From: Streptomyces sp. JHA26
Lineage (GTDB): Bacteria > Actinomycetota > Actinomycetes > Streptomycetales > Streptomycetaceae
DNA: 64,000 bases
Direction: 5' to 3'
Assembly: GCF_002005565.1 (NCBI RefSeq)
Contig: NZ_BDJC01000002.1
Coordinates: 124,001 to 188,000, forward strand
Shown here: piece after piece, positions 36,121-45,099 of the stretch
How the letters are laid out: each line of letters begins with the position of its first letter
How positions within the stretch are numbered: position 1 is the stretch's first letter
Made by a program: the position numbers and the translations under genes
Notes under the pieces: model-generated
What the model was told of the DNA's origin: nothing
Seen by the model: only the letters and a program-made list of their open reading frames with translations
Databases searched by the model: none

Positions 36121-36777
36121 TCACGACGGTGCGGAAGCCGTCTGCGCGCCGGCCGCCGCCGTGGTCGTGGTCGTGGCGGTCAGCTCGGCGAAGACGATGA
36201 CGTTGTCCCGGTAGCCGTCGCCGTCGTGCGGGCCGCCGCACGTGATGAGCCGCAGCTCCGGGCGGTCCACGTCGCCGTAGACGTCCCGGGTCGGGAAGTG
36301 GGCCTTCGCCACCGTGCGCACGGACGTGACGGTGAACACCGGGACCGTGCCGTTCTCCAGGCGCGCCTCGATCCGGTCGCCGGGGCGCAGCCGCGCGAGG
36401 TGGCGGAAGACGCCGTCCCCGTGGCTGCCGACCGTGACGTGGCCGAGGACGACCGACGGCCCCACCTGGCCCGGCGTGGGCGAATGCCGGTACCAGCCCG
36501 CACGGTCGTGGTCCGTGAGGGGCGGCACCTGCACCGTGCCGTCCGGTTCCAGCCCCAGCCGCATCACCGGGGTGTCGACCCCGATGGCCGGGATGCGCAG
36601 GCCGACCGGGACCGACCGCGCCAGGGGCCGCACCGGCCCGTCGTGGGACCGCGCGGGGGGCGCCGTGCGCGCGGGCGGTGGGGTGGCGGCCTCCTCGGTC
36701 CCGTGCCCGCCGCCGCAGCCCACGAGCAGCGAGGCCAGGACGAGACCGGTCAGGGCGCGCCCGGAGAACGCGGTCAC
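36121..36777 (-). CDS. Class F-like sortase (218 aa)
   Basis: Cysteine transpeptidase. Catalytic residues: His in VVLGHVTVGSHGDGVF, Cys in LRLITCGGPHDGDGYR, Arg in YRDNVIVFAEL. The sequence around GDGVFRHLARLRPGDRIEAR fits class F. The N-terminus has a hydrophobic segment ending VGCGGG, possibly a lipobox rather than a simple membrane anchor. ATG overlaps the preceding gene's stop (ATGA). The upstream gene encodes the likely substrate. Confidence 0.9.
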   Translation of the reverse strand: MTAFSGRALTGLVLASLLVGCGGGHGTEEAATPPPARTAPPARSHDGPVRPLARSVPVGLRIPAIGVDTPVMRLGLEPDGTVQVPPLTDHDRAGWYRHSPTPGQVGPSVVLGHVTVGSHGDGVFRHLARLRPGDRIEARLENGTVPVFTVTSVRTVAKAHFPTRDVYGDVDRPELRLITCGGPHDGDGYRDNVIVFAELTATTTTTAAAGAQTASAPS

Positions 36778-37208
36778 GCCCCGGTCGCCCGGCGGCGGCG
36801 TACGACGAAGGCGACCGCGCCGCCCGCGACGAGCAGCGTGCCGGCGCCCGCGCCGACGAGCACGTCACCGTTCCCGGAGGACGACGGGTCCGTCGCGCCG
36901 GTGTCGGGCGCGCCCTCGGGCACGGTGGAGACCTGACCGCCCGAGGACCCGCCCGGCGCGGCGGCCGCGGGCGGGGAGCTGACGGACGGCACCGGCACCG
37001 GCACCTCGCTCGGCTCGGTGGCCGGGTGGCTGACGGACGGCACGGGGCTCGGCACCTCGCTCGGCTCGGTGGCCGGGGAGCTGACGGACGGCACCGGGCT
37101 CGGCCCACTGCCGGGTGCGGTGGTCGGGTCGTCGGCGAACGCGGGGACGGTGCTCGCCAGTACGGCGGTGCACGCGAGGGCCAGGGCACTGAGGACGGTG
37201 CGGCGCAT
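36774..37208 (-). CDS. Secreted repeat protein, probable sortase substrate (144 aa)
   Basis: Signal peptide (VLSALALACTAVLASTVPAF), then about three imperfect 17-residue repeats of the type SPVPSVSxPATEPSEVP, a Gly/Ser region, and a C-terminal sorting-like end: APDTGATD, a hydrophobic span (GAGAGTLLVAGGAVAFVV) and RRRRATGA. The APDTG resembles an LPxTG-type signal with the Leu replaced. Start at MRRTVL with GAGAGAG upstream. The 4-nt overlap with the sortase gene supports a dedicated enzyme-substrate pair. Confidence 0.8.
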   Translation of the reverse strand: MRRTVLSALALACTAVLASTVPAFADDPTTAPGSGPSPVPSVSSPATEPSEVPSPVPSVSHPATEPSEVPVPVPSVSSPPAAAAPGGSSGGQVSTVPEGAPDTGATDPSSSGNGDVLVGAGAGTLLVAGGAVAFVVRRRRATGA

Positions 37209-37360
37209 CGGGTCGCTCTCTCTCGTCGGTCGGTCCGCCCGCCCGCCCGTGGTCGGCGGGCGGGGACGCGTGGTCGCGTGGATCGCGGATCGAGCGGAGA
37301 GACGAGGCGGCGACGGAGCGGGTTGCAAAGAGATGGCAAAGTCGTCGGTGCCCGCACACG

Positions 37361-37396
37361 CAGGAGGGCCCGCACCGTACGGTGCGGGCCCTCCTG
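37361..37396 (-). terminator. Terminator of the second cold-shock gene
   Basis: Perfect 16-bp inverted repeat with a 4-nt loop, 15 bp past the stop. Confidence 0.85.
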
Positions 37397-37411
37397 TGCG
37401 GTTCGCGCGTG

Positions 37412-37615
37412 TTACGCGGGAACGATGTTCTCCGCCTGCGGGCCCTTCTGGCCCTGCGTGACGTCGAAGTTCACCCGCTGGCCCTCCTGGAGCTCACGGA
37501 AGCCCTGGGTGGCGATGTTCGAGTAGTGGGCGAAGACGTCGGCGCCGCCGCCGTCCTGCGCGATGAAACCGAAGCCCTTTTCGGCGTTGAACCACTTCAC
37601 GGTACCGGAAGCCAT
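37412..37615 (-). CDS. Cold-shock protein, CspA family (67 aa)
   Basis: Second single-domain cold-shock RNA chaperone: [28 protein letters not shown] and a terminal NIVPA. It differs from the Csp at 32 kb at only about ten positions, most between residues 40 and 60. The ATG follows AGGAGAAAAAAC. The leader shares long motifs with the first gene although the two lie 5 kb apart on opposite strands. Confidence 0.96.
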   Translation of the reverse strand: MASGTVKWFNAEKGFGFIAQDGGGADVFAHYSNIATQGFRELQEGQRVNFDVTQGQKGPQAENIVPA

Positions 37616-37742
37616 GTTTTTTCTCCTAGGCAGTGCTGGGGACCCGCACCGTGCGAGTCCTCCCATCGCTGCGATGATCACCTGCCCGGAAAACCGGTAA
37701 CGCACATGGCAACCACAACTGCAACTGATGTCGACCCTAGCA
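37616..37742 (-). promoter_or_regulatory. Cold-shock gene leader B
   Basis: On the minus strand it carries CAGTTGCAGTTGTGGTTGCC (37727-37708) and GGTGATCATCGCAGCGA (37682-37666), matching leader A with one change in each. CTAGGGTCGA precedes them, as CTAGTGTCGA does in leader A. Order and spacing are kept, so it is a shared regulatory unit. Confidence 0.6.
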
Positions 37743-38020
37743 CGAAATGGCCCGGAGACCCGGGTGAAAAAACACGGCGAAAATCACCGCGGGAATGGGA
37801 ATGCAGTTGTCTTCTCGCTTACCCGTGAATATCTGTTTCGCCGGTATCAGATTTTCCCCCGTCACCGTGGACGCCGCCGGACCGTCCGGACCGCCCGGGC
37901 GGCGCGGCGCGGTCCGCCGGGGGCGCGACCCGCCGTGGCGCGGGCCGCCGTGGAAATCCGTTTCCCCGCACCTGAACTCCCGTCGTGCCCGTCGGATATC
38001 TGCCGCGGCGGACACACATA

Positions 38021-38061
38021 CGGCGACGGCGGACCACGTTCCGCGTGGTCCGCCGTCGCCG
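38021..38061 (-). terminator. Terminator of the CNNM/CorC operon
   Basis: Perfect 18-bp inverted repeat with 5-nt loop, 17 bp after the last stop. Confidence 0.85.
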
Positions 38062-38077
38062 TGTCGCGCCTGTCAGG

Positions 38078-39100
38078 TCACGACGCCACCGGCGCCGGCC
38101 CCACCAGTTCCGTCAGGACGTCCTCCATCGTCACGAAGCCCAGGACCGTGCCCGTCCCGCCGGTGACCGCGGCCAGGTGGCTGCCCTCGGCGCGCAGGGC
38201 GGTGAGGGTGTCGTCGAGGGGGGTGTCGATGCGGACCCGGGTGACCCGGTGCAGGGCGCCACGGGGGAAGGGGCGGTCGCGGTCGGTGACGCCCAGGGTG
38301 TCCTTGATGTGCAGGTAGCCGAGCACGGTGCCGCCGGGGCCGGTGACCGGGAAGCGGGAGTAGCCCGCCTCGGCGGCCAGGCGCTCCAGTCCGGCCGGGG
38401 TGATGGTGTGCGGGACGGTGCGCATCCTGGGCGTGGGGACCAGGATCTCGCCGACCGGGCGGGTGCCCAGCTCCAGCGCGTCCCGCAGGCGCTCGCCGTC
38501 GGCCGGGGTCAGCAGCCCGGCCTCGCTGGCGTCGACGACCATGCGGGCCAGCTGGTCGTCGGTGAAGACGGCCTCGACCTCGTCCTTCGGCTCCACCCGC
38601 AGCAGCCTGAGCAGCGTGTTGGCGAAGGCGTTGATGCCGAGGACGACCGGCTTCAGGGCCCGGGTGAGGGCGACCAGCGGCGGGCCGAGGACCAGCGCGA
38701 CGGTCACCGGGGCGGCCAGCGCGATGTTCTTCGGGATCATCTCGCCGATCAGCATGTGCAGATAGGTCGCGAGGGCCAGGGCGAGGGCGAAGGCCACGGG
38801 GTGGACCAGCGCGTGCGGCATGTGGACGGCCTCGAAGACCGGCTCCATCAGGTGCGCGATGGCCGGTTCCGCGACCGCGCCGAGCACCAGGGAGGAGACC
38901 GTGATGCCGAGCTGGGCCGTCGCCATCACGGCCGACAGGTGCTCCAGCCCCCACAGGGTCATCCGGGCCCGCTTGTCGCCCGCCTCGGCGCGCGGCTCGA
39001 TCTGGCTGCGACGCACGGAGATCAGGGCGAACTCGCCGCCCACGAAGAACGCGTTGGTCAGCAGCGTCAGGGCGCCGACGAGGAGCTGCACGGCGGTCAT
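38078..39100 (-). CDS. CNNM/CorC-type hemolysin-family protein (340 aa)
   Basis: Membrane protein of the CNNM/HlyC/CorC class, implicated in Mg2+ or cobalt efflux. The N-terminal DUF21 domain has four helices (LLVGALTLLTNAFFVGGEFA through VTVALVLGPPLVAL), then a CBS pair: VGEILVPTPRMRTVP and the closing GFVTMEDVLTELVGP. It lacks the C-terminal CorC_HlyC domain of its longer neighbour, so the pair may form a heteromer. ATGA overlap with the upstream gene. Confidence 0.88.
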   Translation of the reverse strand: MTAVQLLVGALTLLTNAFFVGGEFALISVRRSQIEPRAEAGDKRARMTLWGLEHLSAVMATAQLGITVSSLVLGAVAEPAIAHLMEPVFEAVHMPHALVHPVAFALALALATYLHMLIGEMIPKNIALAAPVTVALVLGPPLVALTRALKPVVLGINAFANTLLRLLRVEPKDEVEAVFTDDQLARMVVDASEAGLLTPADGERLRDALELGTRPVGEILVPTPRMRTVPHTITPAGLERLAAEAGYSRFPVTGPGGTVLGYLHIKDTLGVTDRDRPFPRGALHRVTRVRIDTPLDDTLTALRAEGSHLAAVTGGTGTVLGFVTMEDVLTELVGPAPVAS

Positions 39101-40485
39101 CGGGCCACCTCCGGCTCCCGGCGGGACGACCGGTCGGCGGCCACCGGCTCCACCGGCTCCACCGGCTCCGCGGCCGGCTCGGGCCGTGCGGGGGCGGTGA
39201 CGCGCAGGCGGTCGGCGCGGTGGTGGTCGACGTCCAGCACGTCCAGGCGCCAGCCGTCCAGGTCGATGACGTCGCCCACGGCGGGGATGCGCGCCAGGTG
39301 GGTGGCGACGAGGCCGGCCAGGGTCTCGTAGGGGCCGTCGGGCGCGGTCAGGCCGATCTCCGTGAGCCGGTCCAGCCGGAGCGAGCCGTCGGCCTCCCAG
39401 GCCGCGCGGCCGTCCGCCGGGGCGGGGACGGGCAGCAGGTCGGGCGCCTCGACGGGGTCGTGCTCGTCGCGCACCTCGCCGACGACCTCCTCCACGATGT
39501 CCTCGACGGTCGCCACGCCCGCGGTGCCGCCGTACTCGTCGATGACGACGGCCATGGTGCGGGTGGCGCGCATGCGCTCCAGGAGGCGGTCGGCGGGCAG
39601 GCTGTCCGGCACCAGGAGCGGCGCGGTGGCCAGCTCGGTGACCGGGGTGACCGCGCGCCGCTCGGGCTCCAGGGCCAGCACGTCGCGGATGTGGACGGTG
39701 CCGACGACCTCGTCCAGGCCGCCCCGGTGGACCGGGAAGCGGGACAGGCCGGTGGCGTGGGCGAGGGCGGCCGCGTCCGCGGCGGTGGCGTGGGCCTCCA
39801 GGGCCTTGACGTCCACGCGCGGGGTCATGACGTTCTGCGCGGTCAGCTCGCTCAGGTGCAGGGTGCGCACGAACAGCTCGGCGGAGTCCGCCTCCAGGGC
39901 GCCCTCGGCGGCCGAGTGCCGGGCGAGGGCGACCAGCTCCTCGGGGCTGCGGGCGGAGGCCAGCTCCTCGGCCGGTTCCAGGCCGAAGCGGCGGACGAAA
40001 CGGTTCGCCGTGTCGTTCAGGTGCCGGATGAAGGGACCGAACGCGGTGGTGAAGCCGCGCTGCGGACCGGCGACGGCCTTGGCGACCGCCAGCGGGCTGG
40101 AGATCGCCCAGTTCTTGGGGACCAGCTCGCCGACGACCATCAGGACGACGGTGGAGACGGCCACGCCGAGCACGGTCGCCACCGTGGAGGCGGCACCGCC
40201 CAGGCCGATCGCCGTCAGCGGGCCGCGCAGCAGCACCGCGAGCGACGGCTCGGCGAGCATGCCGATGACCAGCGAGGTCACGGTGATGCCGAGCTGGGCG
40301 CCGGACAGCTGGAGGGTCAGGGTCCGTACGGCCTTCAGGGCGCCGTCGGCGCCGCGCTCACCGGACTCGGCGGCCCGCTCCAGGTCACCGCGCTCGACGG
40401 TGGTGAGCGAGAACTCGGCCGCGACGAAGAGCGCGCAGGCCAGGGTGAGGAGGAGGGCCAGCAGGAGCAGCAGGACCTCGGTCAC
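39097..40485 (-). CDS. CNNM/CorC-type hemolysin-family protein (462 aa)
   Basis: Full-length member: DUF21 membrane domain (LLLLALLLTLACALFVAAEF, then LGITVTSLVIGMLAEPSLAV), tandem CBS domains (AQNVMTPRVDVKALEAHA; AVVIDEYGGTAGVATVEDIV) and a C-terminal CorC_HlyC domain (RLDRLTEIGLTAPDGPYETL; AVGDVIDLDGWRLDVLDVD). GTG start. First gene of a two-gene operon whose members are paralogous. Proposed role is divalent-cation efflux or tolerance; early hemolysin naming is historical. Confidence 0.9.
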   Translation of the reverse strand: MTEVLLLLLALLLTLACALFVAAEFSLTTVERGDLERAAESGERGADGALKAVRTLTLQLSGAQLGITVTSLVIGMLAEPSLAVLLRGPLTAIGLGGAASTVATVLGVAVSTVVLMVVGELVPKNWAISSPLAVAKAVAGPQRGFTTAFGPFIRHLNDTANRFVRRFGLEPAEELASARSPEELVALARHSAAEGALEADSAELFVRTLHLSELTAQNVMTPRVDVKALEAHATAADAAALAHATGLSRFPVHRGGLDEVVGTVHIRDVLALEPERRAVTPVTELATAPLLVPDSLPADRLLERMRATRTMAVVIDEYGGTAGVATVEDIVEEVVGEVRDEHDPVEAPDLLPVPAPADGRAAWEADGSLRLDRLTEIGLTAPDGPYETLAGLVATHLARIPAVGDVIDLDGWRLDVLDVDHHRADRLRVTAPARPEPAAEPVEPVEPVAADRSSRREPEVAR

Positions 40486-40769
40486 CGCGCCACCCCGCTT
40501 CCCTCACGCGCATACAGGGGGACTGGCGGGCCGTCCATGTCGGCACGGCCGGTACTGGGGGGCTCCATTGCGGAACGGGACTCCTTAGCGGGGTCGGTGG
40601 GGGCGGTGCGGTCCGCCCGAGGTTTCCCTCACAGGGTAAAGGACGAGCAAAGAAAGCGGGAGTCCGCGGACCCCTATGCTTCTACTCGCCTGTAGAGAAC
40701 GGCCGGACGGTTCCGGTTGTTCCCCGCACGCACGTCCCCCGGCACGAACGTGAAGGAGTGAACGCCTCG

Positions 40770-41750
40770 ATGGTGTTCAAGCGGCTGCTCGGTCCCCTCG
40801 GCGTGGGCGGTCCCACGGTGGACACCGCCCTCGACCCGGCGGCGGCCCGGCCGGGCGGTGCGCTGACGGGCCGGGTCGACCTCGTCGGCGGCACCACGGA
40901 CGTCGACGTCGAGCACGTCGTCCTGGAACTGGTGGCCCGGGTCGGGGCCGAGCACGCGGACGGGGGGAGCGAGGGCGTCGTCACCTTCGACCGGTTCACC
41001 GTCGGCGGCGGCTTCCGGCTGGCCGCCGACGAGCGGCGCAGCGTGCCCTTCACGGTGACGCTGCCCTGGGAGACCCCGGTCACCGAGCTGCACGGGCGGC
41101 CGCTGGGCGCCGCCCTCGGCGTGCGCACCGAGCTGGCGGTCGCCGGCGCCCGGGACAAGGGCGACCTCGACCCGCTGGCCGTGGCGCCCCTGCCCGCGCA
41201 GGAGGCCGTCCTGGACGCGCTCGGGCGGCTCGACTTCGGCTTCCGCTCCGCCGGCCTGGAGCACGGCCGCATCGGCGGCACCGGGCAGCGGCTGCCCTTC
41301 CACCAGGAGATCGAGCTCACCCCGGCCCCGCGGTACGCCCACCAGGTCGACGAGATCGAGCTGACCTTCCTGGCCGCGCCCGGCGGGCTGGAGGTGGTCC
41401 TGGAGGCGGACAAGCGCGGCGGGCGCCCCGGGGACGGCCACGACGCCCTGAGCCGCTTCACCGTGCCGCACGAGGGGACCGCGGCGCAGGACTGGGACGC
41501 CCTCGTCGACGGCTGGGTCCGGGAGCTCGTCGAACACCGGGCGTCCTACGGCTCCCACGCCGTGTACGGGCACGGGGGCGGGAACGGGCACGAGCCGGGG
41601 CACCGCTCCGGCCCGGGCGCCGGCACCGCCGTCGCGGCGGGTGCGGCCGGGTTCGCGGTGGGCGTCGTCGGCGGCATGGTGGCGGCCGAGACCGTGGACG
41701 AGATCGTGGACTTCCTCGAGGGCGACGAAGGGGAGGCAGAAGAGGGGTGA
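40770..41750 (+). CDS. Sporulation protein Spo0M (326 aa)
   Basis: Arrestin-like SpoOM family, cytosolic proteins affecting sporulation in Bacillus and widespread in Streptomyces. MVFKRLLGPLGVGGPTVDTA opens it; GGALTGRVDLVGGTTDVDVE and VPFTVTLPWETPVTELHG are typical beta-sandwich strands, and YAHQVDEIELTFLAAPGGLE occurs in the second lobe. The C-terminal 70 residues hold a His/Gly linker and a hydrophobic stretch. GGAG is 12 nt upstream of the ATG, slightly long. Confidence 0.92.
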   Translation: MVFKRLLGPLGVGGPTVDTALDPAAARPGGALTGRVDLVGGTTDVDVEHVVLELVARVGAEHADGGSEGVVTFDRFTVGGGFRLAADERRSVPFTVTLPWETPVTELHGRPLGAALGVRTELAVAGARDKGDLDPLAVAPLPAQEAVLDALGRLDFGFRSAGLEHGRIGGTGQRLPFHQEIELTPAPRYAHQVDEIELTFLAAPGGLEVVLEADKRGGRPGDGHDALSRFTVPHEGTAAQDWDALVDGWVRELVEHRASYGSHAVYGHGGGNGHEPGHRSGPGAGTAVAAGAAGFAVGVVGGMVAAETVDEIVDFLEGDEGEAEEG

Positions 41751-41806
41751 GCGGCGGCACCGCCGGGCCCCGATCGACCCGGGGCCCTTCCTGCCGTAGA
41801 TTCCGA

Positions 41807-41829
41807 CCGGGCCCGCGACGCGGGCCCGG
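41807..41829 (+). terminator. Hairpin between spo0M and the TatA-like gene
   Basis: 11-bp perfect arms CCGGGCCCGCG / CGCGGGCCCGG around one base, 24 bp before the next start. Terminator or leader hairpin. Confidence 0.5.
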
Positions 41830-41853
41830 ACCGCACGCCACCTGGGGAGTCCC

Positions 41854-42132
41854 GTGTTCGGACTGAGCGAGTTCGCGATCGTTCTCGTCGTCGTCATAGC
41901 CGTCCTCGCCGTCAAGAAGCTCCCCGGTCTGACCCGCTCGGCGGGCAGGTCGGCGCGCATCCTCAAGGCGGAGGCCCGGGCGGCGGAGGACGAGCGGGCC
42001 CCGGGGACGCCGCGCGTGATCCCCGGCGAGACGGTCCGGCGCGAGGACACCGGCGGCGGCGCCACCGGCACGGGAGACGCCGGCACCGGAGACACCGGCA
42101 CCGGACCGGGCCGGGGCGACGCCCGGGCCTGA
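41854..42132 (+). CDS. TatA-like translocase subunit (92 aa)
   Basis: Begins MFGLSEFAIVLVVVIAVLAV, then KKLPGLTRSAGRSARILKAE: short N-terminal helix, hinge and amphipathic helix as in TatA/TatE. The rest is a Gly/Thr/Asp-rich tail. GTG start. TatA forms the pore of twin-arginine export; most Streptomyces carry a main tatA with tatC elsewhere, so this is probably an accessory copy. No tatC is nearby. Confidence 0.85.
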   Translation: MFGLSEFAIVLVVVIAVLAVKKLPGLTRSAGRSARILKAEARAAEDERAPGTPRVIPGETVRREDTGGGATGTGDAGTGDTGTGPGRGDARA

Positions 42133-42246
42133 GGGCACTCGGCGACCCGGCCCGGGGACGCACGGACCGGATACCGGACCTCCGCCGCCTCCCCTCGCCG
42201 GGACATATCGGGCGCTTTATCCCCAACTGGGGTACATAATCAGAAC

Positions 42247-42615
42247 ATGAGTACGGCAACGTATGAACTGCTGGCCGCTTCGCACGCGCTCAACCTGACC
42301 GGTGCCTTCATCGGCGGACTGGTGGTCGCGGGCGTGCTGATCCTGGCCGTACGCATCGGCATGAGGGCCATGGAGCAGGAATCGCCCCGCCCCCACGCCG
42401 ACGAACAGCCTCACCTTCCCCCCACCGGCCCCGTCTACGAGGAACGGGAGATCCGGGAACCGGACGAGATCCCGCTGAGTACCGACGGGAGCCCACGGCT
42501 GATGCCGTACCAGCTCCACCACGCGGGCAGCCGACGAGGAACGGACCAGAGCCGGCGCCGTTGGCTGCCGGGATCGAGCGGCTCCTTCGGCAGCGGCAGC
42601 CCGGGACGCATCTGA
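42247..42615 (+). CDS. DUF6479-family membrane protein (122 aa)
   Basis: N-terminal single helix (LTGAFIGGLVVAGVLILAVR) and a polar C-terminal region with PVYEEREIREPDEIPLSTDG and SRRRWLPGSSGSFGSGSPGR. This small membrane protein is typical of Streptomyces; function unknown. An AT-rich promoter-like patch with TACATAAT lies 12 bp before the start. Confidence 0.8.
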   Translation: MSTATYELLAASHALNLTGAFIGGLVVAGVLILAVRIGMRAMEQESPRPHADEQPHLPPTGPVYEEREIREPDEIPLSTDGSPRLMPYQLHHAGSRRGTDQSRRRWLPGSSGSFGSGSPGRI

Positions 42616-42695
42616 CCCTCCGCCGCCGTCCGTCCGGCCTCGTCCGGGCGGACGTCGGCGTGCGGTCCGGCGCCGGGGGACCTTGACTGGAGGGA

Positions 42696-42717
42696 CCCCC
42701 GCGTGTCCTCGCGGGGG
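42696..42717 (+). terminator. Short hairpin, probable terminator
   Basis: CCCCCGCG-N6-CGCGGGGG, 80 bp past the DUF6479 stop. Confidence 0.5.
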
Positions 42718-42746
42718 CTGACGCGTACGAGGTCCCTGGAGGCGAC

Positions 42747-43256
42747 ATGGCCGGTCCCCGGACGTTCAGGACGGCGGCGGTGGTGGCGCTGCTGACGGCC
42801 ACCGCGCTGGCGGGCTGCTCCGACGACGGTGGCGACGGCGACGGCGGCGTCCCCACGGATCCCGCGAGCGCGGCGGTCAGCCGGGCCGCGTCGGCCGCGT
42901 CCTCGCTCGCCTCCGAGGGCTCGGACGCCCTGGCCTCGGCGACGGCGGAGGCCGGCCGGTGGCTCGAGGACATCACGGGGGGCGCCGACGTCAAGGGCGA
43001 CGTGAAGGCCGGGACGCCGAAGACCGGCACCGACGGGCGCACCGCGGTCGACGTCACCGTCCACAACACCGCGGACGGGACGAAGTCCTTCGCGGTGCAG
43101 GTGAACTTCACCAGCCCCGACGGCACCCTGCTCGACACGGTCGTCGTCACCGTCGACGACGTTCCCGCCGGCCGGTCCGGCAGCGCCACCGCCCGCAGCA
43201 GTCACGACCTGTCCGGGGACGTGCGGACGGTGGTGGCCCGCGCGGTGCGCTACTGA
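42747..43256 (+). CDS. Hypothetical lipoprotein (169 aa)
   Basis: Signal peptide with lipobox LAGC (Cys near 24) after TAAVVALLTATA, then a Gly/Asp-rich linker and an Ala/Ser helix. The C-terminal half (TAVDVTVHNTADGTKSFAVQ, VNFTSPDGTLLDTVVVTVDD) reads as a beta-sandwich of FxLYD type. Exported and membrane-anchored; function unknown. GGAGGCGAC precedes the ATG. Confidence 0.82.
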   Translation: MAGPRTFRTAAVVALLTATALAGCSDDGGDGDGGVPTDPASAAVSRAASAASSLASEGSDALASATAEAGRWLEDITGGADVKGDVKAGTPKTGTDGRTAVDVTVHNTADGTKSFAVQVNFTSPDGTLLDTVVVTVDDVPAGRSGSATARSSHDLSGDVRTVVARAVRY

Positions 43257-43262
43257 GGGACC

Positions 43263-43289
43263 GCGCGGCCCGCACCGGGCGGGCCGCGC
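43263..43289. terminator. Terminator between convergent genes
   Basis: Perfect 11-bp arms (GCGCGGCCCGC / GCGGGCCGCGC) with a 5-nt loop. Confidence 0.75.
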
Positions 43290-43303
43290 ACGCCGCACCG
43301 CCG

Positions 43304-44974
43304 CTACCTCACCAGCCACGCCGTCGTGTCCGGCCCCAGCCGGCCGTCCTCCAGGGGCACGCTGGTCAGCACCACCTCGCCCGCCGGCAGGGCGACCGGC
43401 GCGTCCGAGAGGTTGGCGACGCAACGCCAGCCGTCCGAGCGGTCGAACTGGAGCACGCCCGGCGGCACGTCGTCCGCCCAGGTCAGCGACTCGCCGTCGA
43501 GCAGCTTGCGGCGCAGGCGCAGGGCCGTGCGGTACAGCTCCAGGGTCGAGCCCGCCACCCCGTCCTGGGCCTGCACGGAGTACTCCGCGAAGCGCGGCGG
43601 CTGCGGCAGCCAGGCCGCGCCCGCGCCGAAGCCGTACGACGGCCCGCTCGTCGTCCACGGCAGCGGCACCCGGCACCCGTCGCGGCCCTTGCGGACGTGC
43701 CCGGTCTGCTCCCAGATCGGATCCTGGAGGACCTCGGTGGGCAGGTCGGCCACCTCCGGCAGGCCGAGCTCCTCGCCCTGGTAGACGTACGCCGAGCCGG
43801 GCAGCGCCAGCATCAGCAGCGTCGCCGCGCGGGCCCGGCGCAGGCCCGCCCGCTCGTCGATCGCCGGGGCGCGGCCGCCGGACAGCAGCCAGGCGTCCGT
43901 GTCGGTGCCGGGCGGCAGGATCAGCCGGGAGGCGTGGCGGACCACGTCGTGGTTGGACAGCACCCAGGTCGCGGAGGCGCCGGCGGCGTGCGCGTCGGCC
44001 AGCGAACCGGCGATGATCTCGCGCAGCTCCGCCGCGTCCCAGCGGCCCTGGAGGTACTCGAAGTTGAAGGCCTGGCCCAGCTCGTCCGGGCGGGCGTACA
44101 GCGCGCGCCGGGCGCCCGGGACCCAGGCCTCGGCCACCGCCGTCCGCGGCGGGCTGTAGGCGTCGAGGATCTTGCGCCAGTCGCGGTAGACCTCGTGCAC
44201 GTCGTCGCGGTCGTAGAAGGGGTGGGTGCCCGGGGCGAACTCCGTGAGGGCGGCCTCGCTGCTCAGCTCGGGGGCGCCGAGGTCCCGCAGCGGCTCGGTG
44301 AGGTCCTTGACCAGCGCGTGGGCCACGTCGACGCGGAAGCCGTCGACGCCGCAGTCGCACCAGAACTTCAGCGTGGTGCGGAAGTCGGCGCGGACCTGCT
44401 CGTTCTCCCAGTTCAGGTCGGGCTGCTGGGGTGCGAAGAGGTGCAGGTACCACTGGCCGTCCGGCACCCGCCGCCAGGCGCTGCCGCCGAAGACGGACTG
44501 CCAGTCGGTGGGCGGGAGCTCGCCGTGCTCGCCGCGGCCGTCCCGGAAGACGTAGCGGTCGCGGGCGGCCGAGCCGGGACCGGCGGCCAGGGCCTCGCGG
44601 AACCAGGCGTGGCGGTGCGAGGTGTGGTTGGGGACCAGGTCGACGATCACCTTCAGGCCGAGGCGGTGGGCCTCGGTGACCAGGGCGTCGAAGTCGTCCA
44701 GGGTGCCCAGGCGCGGGTCGACGTCGCGGTGGTCGTCGACGTCGTAGCCGCCGTCGGCCAGCTCGGACGGGTAGAACGGGCTGAGCCACAGGGCGTCGAC
44801 GCCCAGGGCGGCCAGGTGGGTCAGGCGCTGGGTGATGCCGCGCAGGTCACCGAGCCCGTCGCCGTCGGCGTCGGCGAAGCTGCGGGGGTAGACCTGGTAG
44901 ATGACGGCCTGCCGCCACCAGTTGGGGTCCTTGGACGACAGGTCGGGCGTGCTGGTGGTGCTGCGTACGGTCAC
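43304..44974 (-). CDS. GH13 alpha-glucosidase (556 aa)
   Basis: Intracellular glycoside hydrolase of GH13 (oligo-alpha-glucosidase type). N-terminal DPNWWRQAVIYQVYPRSFAD and the four conserved regions: VDLVPNHTSHRHAWF; GVDGFRVDVAHAL with the nucleophile Asp; RTAVAEAWVPG with the acid Glu; and ATWVLSNHDVVRHASR. The C-terminus is a beta domain. GTG start with AAGGAG 6 nt upstream. Stands alone without sugar-transport genes, so it probably acts on maltose/trehalose-type oligosaccharides imported elsewhere. Confidence 0.93.
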   Translation of the reverse strand: MTVRSTTSTPDLSSKDPNWWRQAVIYQVYPRSFADADGDGLGDLRGITQRLTHLAALGVDALWLSPFYPSELADGGYDVDDHRDVDPRLGTLDDFDALVTEAHRLGLKVIVDLVPNHTSHRHAWFREALAAGPGSAARDRYVFRDGRGEHGELPPTDWQSVFGGSAWRRVPDGQWYLHLFAPQQPDLNWENEQVRADFRTTLKFWCDCGVDGFRVDVAHALVKDLTEPLRDLGAPELSSEAALTEFAPGTHPFYDRDDVHEVYRDWRKILDAYSPPRTAVAEAWVPGARRALYARPDELGQAFNFEYLQGRWDAAELREIIAGSLADAHAAGASATWVLSNHDVVRHASRLILPPGTDTDAWLLSGGRAPAIDERAGLRRARAATLLMLALPGSAYVYQGEELGLPEVADLPTEVLQDPIWEQTGHVRKGRDGCRVPLPWTTSGPSYGFGAGAAWLPQPPRFAEYSVQAQDGVAGSTLELYRTALRLRRKLLDGESLTWADDVPPGVLQFDRSDGWRCVANLSDAPVALPAGEVVLTSVPLEDGRLGPDTTAWLVR

Positions 44975-45099
44975 GCGGGCTCCTTCGCGGTGCGTGCGGG
45001 CGACACGAGTAGGTCTGTCCACATCACCCCAAAAGTGAACGCGCGGGCGGCGGGACGCGCCGGTGACCGGGCCCTCCGGCGGAATCCGGACGGCACTGC

